In this document: one piece after another, positions 1-5,926 of the stretch
How the letters are laid out: each line of letters begins with the position of its first letter
Numbering within the stretch: the first letter of the stretch is position 1
DNA from: an uncultured Eubacteriales bacterium
GTDB lineage: Bacteria > Bacillota > Clostridia > Oscillospirales > Acutalibacteraceae
Length of the DNA stretch: 64,000 nucleotides
Direction of reading: 5' to 3'
NCBI GenBank assembly: GCA_934436505.1
Contig: CAKSAP010000001.1
Span: 496,001-560,000, forward strand
The notes under the pieces: model-generated
What the model saw: only the letters and a program-made list of their open reading frames with translations
Database searches by the model: none
What the model was told of the DNA's origin: nothing
Position numbers and translations under genes: made by a program

Positions 1-477
1 AGACTGCGGCTTGCGGATATGCACAATTCCGTTTTGACCGTTGCTGTTCGGCGGCGCAGACTCTTTTTTGTATATTTTTTCAACATAGTTTACAGGAGAA
101 TAGAAAATTATTTTAATTTCATTTTCGCCGTTTTTAAGGTAGTCTTTAACGGGAAACTCGTGCTTTATAAAGCAGTTGTCGGCACTTCCGATTTTCTCGC
201 CGTTTATGAAAATATCGCATATAGTGTCGAGCATTTTGCAGGAGAGAATAATATCGTCGCTTCCGAGCTGCTCTTCGTCGAGAGTGAAAGTCCTTTTGTA
301 TTCCCAATCTTTTTTGCCGACAAAGTCAGCGTCCTTTTCGTTAAGACCTATAAACGGGTCCTCGATGATTTTGTTGTCGATTAAATCTAAAAAGTTACAG
401 CCGGGGACTGTTGCAGGATAATATTTATCCGTGTTACATTCCCTGAATTGCCATTTTCCGTTGAGTGAAAGCTCCAT
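1..477 (-). CDS. beta-mannosidase, GH2 (N-terminal part, cut by window edge)
   Basis: The reading frame is open from an ATG at 477 to the window edge, giving 159 residues. It begins MELSLNGKWQF and contains VPGCNFLDL, EDPFIGLNE and VGKKDWEYKRTF. These match the sugar-binding jelly-roll domain of GH2 beta-mannosidases, which typically read IPDPFYxDNE and WVGxxDWWYRxxF. It ends in HIRKPQS, where the family continues toward a GWDWG motif. The catalytic TIM barrel lies outside the window. The family removes terminal beta-mannose from mannan-type oligosaccharides. No signal peptide is seen, so the enzyme is probably cytoplasmic. An AAGGAAC ribosome-binding site precedes the ATG. The upstream Pr6Pr gene ends 5 bases before it, so the two are probably co-transcribed. 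Other GH2 activities are possible but the loop motifs favour mannosidase. Confidence 0.85.
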   Translation of the reverse strand, partial: MELSLNGKWQFRECNTDKYYPATVPGCNFLDLIDNKIIEDPFIGLNEKDADFVGKKDWEYKRTFTLDEEQLGSDDIILSCKMLDTICDIFINGEKIGSADNCFIKHEFPVKDYLKNGENEIKIIFYSPVNYVEKIYKKESAPPNSNGQNGIVHIRKPQS

Positions 478-482
478 TTTTT

Positions 483-1220
483 TCAGTTCCTTATTCTTTT
501 ATTATGTATTGATACGATTATTGCCGTTACGCCGACAAAAAGCAAAATTCCGAAAACAAGCATTACCGAGATAATTCCGTATGCCGCAGGGAGATTTATC
601 GGTTTGTCGCCGAAGAACAGACCCCATATAAATTCGGGATTGTAGAACGGGTAAGGGTAATATTGCGGGTCGGAATATGCGCCCCGTATCATTGAAAATA
701 TTGAATACACAAGCGGATATATTCCCGAAAGCACAAGGCATTTTTTGCCTATTTTTTTATTGTTGAACGGGAAAAACCACAAAACGAGCACAACGACGGG
801 CATTATCATATGATAATAAATCTGTATAAAGCTCGACATCGAGTGAATTGCCGTATCCCATTTAGACGGCGGCGTCATACCCAGCGGAATACCGCCGCAG
901 TAGGTTATGCCCGCAATCAGGACATACACCGTGATCAATGCGCCGAAGGTCGGGTTGAAGCCGATTTTTTGCGCTCTTTTGCATCCGAAAATTCCGAGCG
1001 ACGCAAACAGCAGGTAAACATAGCAGAAAAAGTTTGACTGCACTGTGAAGTAGGAAAGAATATTGTATTTTCCGTAATCCACGGGACTGTACTGCGGATC
1101 GTATTCGTAAACATAGCACGAAAGGCGGTGGGCGAATATCAGAAAACCGAACACCGACAAAATTAAAAGCAAAACTCCGAGTGCCTTATTTTTAGCGGAC
1201 GGATTTAATCTTGATTCCAT
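483..1220 (-). CDS. Pr6Pr family membrane protein
   Basis: This 245-residue protein is very hydrophobic, with about six predicted membrane helices (roughly residues 15-35, 55-80, 90-110, 130-152, 160-180 and 212-236). The YFTVQSNFF stretch after helix 1 and the His-containing helix near HSMSSFIQIYYHMIMP are typical of the Pr6Pr (FAR-17a/AIG1-like) family. The biochemical role of bacterial members is not established. The gene lies directly upstream of the beta-mannosidase with a 5-base gap, so it is probably the first gene of that operon. The ATG at 1220 follows a G-rich ribosome-binding site (AGGGGGGGG on the minus strand). Confidence 0.7.
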   Translation of the reverse strand: MESRLNPSAKNKALGVLLLILSVFGFLIFAHRLSCYVYEYDPQYSPVDYGKYNILSYFTVQSNFFCYVYLLFASLGIFGCKRAQKIGFNPTFGALITVYVLIAGITYCGGIPLGMTPPSKWDTAIHSMSSFIQIYYHMIMPVVVLVLWFFPFNNKKIGKKCLVLSGIYPLVYSIFSMIRGAYSDPQYYPYPFYNPEFIWGLFFGDKPINLPAAYGIISVMLVFGILLFVGVTAIIVSIHNKRIRN

Positions 1221-1250
1221 AATGTTACCCCCCCCTTTTTTTATTTAATC

Positions 1251-1279
1251 ATTTTAACAGAAAAATATAGCCTATGCAA
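1251..1279 (-). promoter_or_regulatory. sigma-A-type promoter for Pr6Pr and beta-mannosidase
   Basis: On the minus strand, TTGCAT (1274-1279) and TAAAAT (1251-1256) are separated by 17 bases. The implied transcript starts just upstream of the ATG at 1220. A run of eight C followed by T's lies in the leader. Confidence 0.55.
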
Positions 1280-1300
1280 TAAGCAATCGCATATTTTAGG

Positions 1301-1329
1301 TTGACACAATACGCTTCTTATGTTATCAT
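1301..1329 (+). promoter_or_regulatory. sigma-A-type promoter of the MATE gene
   Basis: TTGACA (1301-1306) is followed after 17 bases by TATCAT (1324-1329). Transcription would start near 1336 and run through the hairpins at 1356-1412 before reaching the MATE gene. Confidence 0.7.
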
Positions 1330-1335
1330 CTTTAG

Positions 1336-1414
1336 CACAAAACCCTAACGGGAGTGGATTTTTCAAGAGAAATCTTTTTTCGCCACGCAGAGATAATCTG
1401 TGTGGCTTTTTTGT
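1336..1414 (+). promoter_or_regulatory. attenuator-like leader upstream of the MATE exporter
   Basis: A leader of about 90 bases lies between the promoter and the gene. A strong terminator-type hairpin has a 10-bp stem with one G-U pair (1382-1391 with 1397-1406), a GATAA loop and six T's. A weaker hairpin (GGATTT 1356-1361 with AAATCT 1370-1375) is also followed by six T's. GTGG at 1354-1357 could pair with CCAC inside the terminator stem as an antiterminator. This arrangement suggests conditional read-through, sensed by a small RNA element, a protein or a translating ribosome. I do not recognise the sequence as a described riboswitch class. Confidence 0.55.
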
Positions 1415-1427
1415 TGTGAGGTAAGAG

Positions 1428-2765
1428 ATGGATAATAATTTTATGAAGGAAAAGAAAATTTTACCGCTTGTTATTTCAATGTCGCTGCCTATGGTGGTAT
1501 CAATGGCGGTAAACTCGCTTTATAATATCGTTGACAGCTACTTTGTCGCAAAGATAAGCGAGGACGCAATGACGGCACTTTCGCTTGTCTATCCCGTGCA
1601 AAGTCTTATGACGGCGATTGCGGTCGGCTTCGGAATAGGTATGAACGCAAGAATAGCCTATTGCCTCGGCGCAGGCAGAAAAAAGGAAGCCGACGAAGCG
1701 GCTGTAACGGGCTTGCTTTTGAGTGCGGTGCACGGCGTTTTGCTTATGATAATTTGCATTTTGGGTATGCGTTGGTTTTTGTCGCTGTACACGGAGGACG
1801 AGGCGTTAATCGAGATGGGACTTGCCTATGCAAACAGGGCGTTCTTGTTTTCGGTTGTGATTATGCTCGGCATTTCGCTTGAAAAGGTGTTTCAGGCGGT
1901 CGGCAGAATGAACAGCACAATGGTCTGTATGCTGCTCGGCTTTATAACAAATATCGTGCTTGACCCGATTATGATTTTCGGCTTGTTAGGCTGTCCTAAA
2001 ATGGGAATGTCGGGTGCGGCATACGCAACGGGAATCGGACAGAGCGTAACGCTTTTGGCTTACGTTGCGGCTCTTATCATTTCGCCGTTGCCCGTATCGT
2101 TTTCAAAAAGAAATATCAGCTTTAATAAAGAACTTATGAAAAAACTTTATTTGGTCGGCATACCTGCTTCGCTCAATATGGCACTGCCGTCAGTTCTCAT
2201 TTCCTCGCTCAACGGAATTTTGGCGATGTTCTCGGATAAATATGTGCTTGTTCTCGGTGCGTATTATAAGCTTCAGACCTTTATTTATCTTTCGGCGAAC
2301 GGTATTATTCAGGGCATCAGACCGCTTGTCAGCTTTAACTTCGGCACAGGCGAAAACGGCAGAGTTCGCAAGATTTTCAACACTTCACTTGCGTTGACCT
2401 CGGGTATTATGGCGTTGGGCGTTGCACTTTCGTTTATCATTCCCGACAGAATGATAGGACTTTTCACGGAAAATCCCGACACGGTGCAAATCGGCGTAAA
2501 GGCACTTCACATAATCTGCACAGGCTTCATATTCTCGGCAATGTCCGTAACCTGTTGCGGTGTGCTTGAGGCTCTCGGAAAAGGAATTGAATCGCTTGTC
2601 GTATCATTTTTGCGGTATGCTATGATTATCATTCCTGCGGCTTATGCTTTGAGCAAAATAATGGGCGCACAGGGCGTGTTCTTCGCTTTCCCCGTCGCAG
2701 AAGGTTTGACCGCCGTCGCAGCTTTCTTTATCTATCAAAGACTAAGGAAAAAAGAGCTTAAATAA
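1428..2765 (+). CDS. MATE family multidrug/metabolite efflux transporter
   Basis: The 445-residue length and twelve predicted membrane helices fit MATE exporters, which expel cationic drugs or metabolites in exchange for Na+ or H+. The start, with ILPLVISMSLPMVVSMAVNSLYNIVDSYFV, is typical of the first MatE repeat of clostridial NorM/DinF-like members. The second repeat begins near residue 235. The ATG at 1428 is preceded by GAGGTAAG. The gene sits alone between its attenuator-like leader and a terminator at 2771-2800, so its expression is probably governed mainly by that leader. The substrate cannot be inferred. Confidence 0.92.
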   Translation: MDNNFMKEKKILPLVISMSLPMVVSMAVNSLYNIVDSYFVAKISEDAMTALSLVYPVQSLMTAIAVGFGIGMNARIAYCLGAGRKKEADEAAVTGLLLSAVHGVLLMIICILGMRWFLSLYTEDEALIEMGLAYANRAFLFSVVIMLGISLEKVFQAVGRMNSTMVCMLLGFITNIVLDPIMIFGLLGCPKMGMSGAAYATGIGQSVTLLAYVAALIISPLPVSFSKRNISFNKELMKKLYLVGIPASLNMALPSVLISSLNGILAMFSDKYVLVLGAYYKLQTFIYLSANGIIQGIRPLVSFNFGTGENGRVRKIFNTSLALTSGIMALGVALSFIIPDRMIGLFTENPDTVQIGVKALHIICTGFIFSAMSVTCCGVLEALGKGIESLVVSFLRYAMIIIPAAYALSKIMGAQGVFFAFPVAEGLTAVAAFFIYQRLRKKELK

Positions 2766-2770
2766 AAATA

Positions 2771-2802
2771 ACGGAGTAGCTTTTTCAAGCTGCTCCGTTT
2801 TG
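2771..2802. terminator. bidirectional terminator between MATE gene and murC
   Basis: A 12-bp perfect stem (ACGGAGTAGCTT with AAGCTGCTCCGT) is followed by TTTTG on the plus strand. On the minus strand it is followed by a T-rich tract, so it can serve both convergent genes. Confidence 0.8.
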
Positions 2803-2812
2803 TATATAAGGA

Positions 2813-4201
2813 TTATTTTGCTTCTTTTTCCTTTAACATATCAATCATCATATGAGCCGATTTGTAAATATCTCCGCAGCCCATTGTCAGCACAAGGTCG
2901 CCCGGCTTTGCGTTTTTGACAACATAATCGGCAACCTCTTTTTGAGTGTTGAACCAAACGGAATTCGGAATTTTTTCGGCTAACTGCGAGGTGTAAATTC
3001 CATAGGTGTTCGTCTCTCTTGAACCCATAATCTCGGTCATAACGCACCTGTCGGGAATTTTGAGAACGTCCACAAATTCGTCAAAGTGCAAGACTGTTCT
3101 TGAATAGGTAAACGGCTGGAATACCGCCCACACGGTGTTGTAGCCCAATTTCATAGCCGCTTCGAGCGTAACCTTGAGCTCTGCCGGATGATGAGCGTAG
3201 TCGTCTATAAAGTCAATTCCGCAGTAAGTGCCGAGCTTTTCAAAGCGTCTGCCTGCGCCCGTAAAGCTTTCAAGTCCCTCAATGCAATCCTCGAATTTTG
3301 CGCCCGAATATATTGCGCTTGCAATTGCGGCGAGAGCGTTCAAAATATTGTGAACACCGGGTACTGCAAGAGAAAGCCTGCCGAGCTTTTTGCCCTTATA
3401 CATAACGTCAAAGCGAGTGTATGCGCCGTTTATAGACTCGATATTTTCGGCATAGTAATCGTTTTTGTCGGAGAAGCCGAACGAAATCATATCCTTGCCC
3501 TCGATACCCTCAACGGCTTTCAGGGTGTTTTCGTCGTCGCCGTTGTAAATTACCGCACTTTTGGCAAGGCAGGCAAATTTATGGAAGCTCAAAATAAGAT
3601 TGTCAAGCGTTTTGAAATATTCCATATGATCCTCGTCAATGTTGAGTATAACCGCAACATTCGGGAAAAGATGCAAAAATGTATCGACATATTCGCAAGC
3701 TTCGCAGACAATTGTATCGCTCTTTCCCACTCTGCCGTAGCTGTCCGTAAGCGGAAGCTTGCCGCCTATAACCGCCGACGGGTCAAGGTCAGCCGAAAGC
3801 ATTGCCTGAACGGTCATTGAGGTAGTGGTCGTCTTGCCGTGAGTTCCGCAAATTCCGATACAGTTGTCAAAATGCTTCGTTACCTCGCCGAAAAGCTCTG
3901 CTCTCGTAAAGGTCGGAATACCGCTTGCAAGGGCAGCCTCCAGCTCTTCGTTTCCACGCTGAATTGCGGCGGAATAAACTATCATATCCGCACCCTTTAT
4001 GTTTTCGGCTTTTTGTCCCATCATAACGGGAATGCCGAGCTTTCGAATACGCTCGACGATTGAGCTCTCGTTATTGTCCGAGCCTTGAAGCGAATAACCC
4101 TTTGCGTGGAGAATTTCGGCAAGAGGGCACATACCGCTTCCGCCTATGCCGATAAAATGTATTCTTTTTGCGTTTCTTAAAACTTCGGAAATATTACTCA
4201 T
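2813..4201 (-). CDS. murC: UDP-N-acetylmuramate--L-alanine ligase
   Basis: MurC adds L-alanine to UDP-MurNAc in the cytoplasm, the first amino-acid step of peptidoglycan precursor synthesis. The 462 residues begin with a Rossmann segment (IHFIGIGGSGM, residues 14-24). The ATP-binding loop GTHGKTTTT is at 119-127, the HN pair at 284-285 and DDYAHHP at 333-339, in Mur-ligase order (N-terminal, central, C-terminal domains). The length is normal. The gene is monocistronic on the minus strand, with its own promoter near 4243-4270 and a shared terminator at its 3' end. It is not in a dcw cluster here. Confidence 0.97.
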   Translation of the reverse strand: MSNISEVLRNAKRIHFIGIGGSGMCPLAEILHAKGYSLQGSDNNESSIVERIRKLGIPVMMGQKAENIKGADMIVYSAAIQRGNEELEAALASGIPTFTRAELFGEVTKHFDNCIGICGTHGKTTTTSMTVQAMLSADLDPSAVIGGKLPLTDSYGRVGKSDTIVCEACEYVDTFLHLFPNVAVILNIDEDHMEYFKTLDNLILSFHKFACLAKSAVIYNGDDENTLKAVEGIEGKDMISFGFSDKNDYYAENIESINGAYTRFDVMYKGKKLGRLSLAVPGVHNILNALAAIASAIYSGAKFEDCIEGLESFTGAGRRFEKLGTYCGIDFIDDYAHHPAELKVTLEAAMKLGYNTVWAVFQPFTYSRTVLHFDEFVDVLKIPDRCVMTEIMGSRETNTYGIYTSQLAEKIPNSVWFNTQKEVADYVVKNAKPGDLVLTMGCGDIYKSAHMMIDMLKEKEAK

Positions 4202-4242
4202 ATATAATACCTGCTTAAATTATTTTATATTTTATACATTAT

Positions 4243-4270
4243 ATTATATTGCAAAATCAGAAAAATTCAA
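4243..4270 (-). promoter_or_regulatory. sigma-A-type promoter of murC
   Basis: On the minus strand, TTGAAT (4265-4270) is followed after 16 bases by TATAAT (4243-4248). A second overlapping TATAAT lies at 4238-4243. The leader to the ATG at 4201 is about 35 bases. Confidence 0.6.
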
Positions 4271-4289
4271 ACACTATTTTACCGATTGG

Positions 4290-4318
4290 CACAATAAATG
4301 TTTTCTTTTCATAGAATG
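4290..4318 (+). promoter_or_regulatory. candidate sigma-K-type promoter of dpaAB
   Basis: CACA (4290-4293), 16 bases, then CATAGAATG (4310-4318) resembles the sporulation sigma-K consensus (CAC at -35, CATAnnnTA at -10). The implied start is near 4325, 11 bases before the ribosome-binding site. The Bacillus spoVF operon is sigma-K dependent, so the match is functionally sensible. It rests on a short motif, and sigma-E promoters look similar. Confidence 0.5.
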
Positions 4319-4348
4319 TATTGTAGAATTAAGACGGAGGTATGCCGT

Positions 4349-5179
4349 ATGGAAAAGAAAAATATAATTATTCTCGGCGGCGATAAACGCTTTGAATGGG
4401 TAAAAACGCAACTGTCCGACAAGGGCTTTTCAGTTTGTGAATGTAAGAGCGAAGCGGAGCTTTTATCGCATACGGAGAACGGCAAAACGGTTGTTCTTCC
4501 GCTTCCTGTAAGTCGGGACGGCGTAAATATAAATATGAATTGCGAAAGAGAGCCAATAAGTCTCAAAACGCTTGTTTCCTGTCCCCAGAAGGGCGACACG
4601 GTGATAGGCGGAATTGTCAGTCCTCAATTAAAAGCCGAGCTTATTAAAAAGGGTGTTGCGGTTTTTGACTACTATGACGGCGAAATGATAAATGAAAACG
4701 CCGTGCTTACCGCAAAGGCTCTTTTGAACGTGTTTTCGGAAAATGATATTGATTTTCACAATATGCGTTCTTTAATAACGGGCTTCGGCAGAACGGCGAG
4801 GGCGACGGCAGACTTATTGTGTGCAGAGAATTGCGATTTTTCTATATGTGCAAGAAGCGAGCAAGCGGAAAAAGAGGCGAGGGATAAGAATTACAGTTTT
4901 CTTTATCTTGACGCTCTTTCCGATAAAATCAAGGATTATCGGCTTGTTATAAATACCGTACCCGCCTTAATACTCAACGAAAAGGTCTTGTCCGAGGCGG
5001 ATAAGTCAACCGTTATTGTCGATATTGCCTCCGCACCGTTCGGAGCAGACGAAAATACGGCAAAAGCCTTTTCAATAAAGCTTATCAGGGCGTTGTCCTT
5101 GCCCGGCAAATACTGTCCGAGGCAGGCAGGCGCTCTTATAGCGGACAGAATAGAGAGTATTTGTTCAGGAGGTAGGTAA
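4349..5179 (+). CDS. dpaA: dipicolinate synthase subunit A
   Basis: DpaA with DpaB converts the lysine-pathway intermediate 4-hydroxy-tetrahydrodipicolinate to dipicolinic acid in the mother cell. Dipicolinate then accumulates in the spore core. The 276-residue protein has the SpoVFA features: an N-terminal domain starting NIIILGGDKR, a Rossmann loop GFGRTAR at 145-151, INTVPA in the NAD-binding half, and the C-terminal signature LPGKYCPRQAGALIAD. The ATG at 4349 is chosen because GGAGG (4336-4340) sits 8 bases upstream. The longer frame from 4298 would overlap the putative promoter. The gene is followed without gap by dpaB. Unlike in Bacillus, asd/dapG/dapA do not follow. Confidence 0.93.
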   Translation: MEKKNIIILGGDKRFEWVKTQLSDKGFSVCECKSEAELLSHTENGKTVVLPLPVSRDGVNINMNCEREPISLKTLVSCPQKGDTVIGGIVSPQLKAELIKKGVAVFDYYDGEMINENAVLTAKALLNVFSENDIDFHNMRSLITGFGRTARATADLLCAENCDFSICARSEQAEKEARDKNYSFLYLDALSDKIKDYRLVINTVPALILNEKVLSEADKSTVIVDIASAPFGADENTAKAFSIKLIRALSLPGKYCPRQAGALIADRIESICSGGR

Positions 5180-5746
5180 ATGGTAAATGTGGGCTTTGCA
5201 ATGTGCGGCTCGTTCTGCACATTTTCTAAGGTTATCCCGCAGATGTCCGTCCTAAAGGAGATGGGATATAACGTTATCCCGATAATGTCTCAAAATGCAT
5301 ATTCAACCGATACCCGTTTCGGAAAGGCAAAGGATTTTACAGGCAAAATCTCCGAAATCACGGGCAACGAAATTATACACACGATTTTTTCAGCCGAGCC
5401 GATAGGCCCTAAAAAAATGCTTGACGCACTTGTTGTTGCACCCTGCACGGGTAACACGCTCGGAAAGCTTGCAAACGGAATAACCGACACCTCGGTTACG
5501 CTTGCCGTGAAGGCTCATTTGAGAAATGACAGACCTGTTATTATCGCCGTTTCGACAAATGACGCACTCGGCGCATCGGCTAAAAATATCGGCTTACTTA
5601 TGAATTCCAAAAATATGTATTTTGTGCCTTTAAGGCAGGACGACTGCATAAACAAACCGAATTCGACGGTTGCGGATTTTGAAAAGATACCCGAAACGCT
5701 TAAAAACGCTTTGACGGGTAAGCAACTTGAGCCTATGCTATTTTGA
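5180..5746 (+). CDS. dpaB: dipicolinate synthase subunit B
   Basis: This is the 188-residue flavoprotein-like partner of DpaA (SpoVFB). It begins VGFAMCGSFCTFSKV, the usual start of the flavoprotein fold in this subunit. It carries APCTGNTLGKLANGITDT at about residues 87-104, the conserved loop of phosphopantothenoylcysteine-decarboxylase-like flavoproteins. The ATG directly follows the dpaA stop codon, and its ribosome-binding site AGGAGG lies inside the end of dpaA, which points to coupled translation. A strong terminator follows, so dpaAB is a two-gene operon. Confidence 0.95.
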   Translation: MVNVGFAMCGSFCTFSKVIPQMSVLKEMGYNVIPIMSQNAYSTDTRFGKAKDFTGKISEITGNEIIHTIFSAEPIGPKKMLDALVVAPCTGNTLGKLANGITDTSVTLAVKAHLRNDRPVIIAVSTNDALGASAKNIGLLMNSKNMYFVPLRQDDCINKPNSTVADFEKIPETLKNALTGKQLEPMLF

Positions 5747-5759
5747 ATAAGAAATTTTG

Positions 5760-5798
5760 ACGGGAGCGCACTTGCTTTAGTGCGTTCCCGATTTTTTA
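5760..5798 (+). terminator. terminator after dpaAB
   Basis: An 11-bp stem with one G-U pair (CGGGAGCGCAC with GTGCGTTCCCG), an 8-base loop and ATTTTTT. Confidence 0.85.
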
Positions 5799-5851
5799 TA
5801 ATAAATTTCCGTTGTTTTTGTACAAATCCGATAGAAATGTCTTGAAAACCC

Positions 5852-5880
5852 TTGCAAGAATGTTGATTTTGTTTTATTAT
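5852..5880 (+). promoter_or_regulatory. promoter of the GH3 beta-glucosidase gene
   Basis: TTGCAA (5852-5857), 17 bases, then TATTAT (5875-5880). An alternative -10 is TATACT at 5879-5884 with poorer spacing. Confidence 0.5.
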
Positions 5881-5885
5881 ATACT

Positions 5886-5907
5886 ACGAAAATAAAATCG
5901 TTTTCGT
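5886..5907. promoter_or_regulatory. inverted repeat, possible operator of the GH3 gene
   Basis: ACGAAAA (5886-5892) and TTTTCGT (5901-5907) are perfect 7-bp inverted arms separated by 8 bases. They cover the expected transcription start. The position is typical for a repressor of LacI or similar type. No regulator gene is adjacent, so this is inference. Confidence 0.35.
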
Positions 5908-5926
5908 TTATTAAGGGAGGATACAT

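Noticed and set aside
1336..1414. Guanidine-II (mini-ykkC) riboswitch before the MATE gene
   Set aside because: The required pair of hairpins with ACGR terminal loops is not present. CCCTAACGGG has the bases but not the loop geometry.
3188..3820. 210-codon open frame on the plus strand
   Set aside because: Antisense shadow of murC, whose motifs are complete on the other strand.
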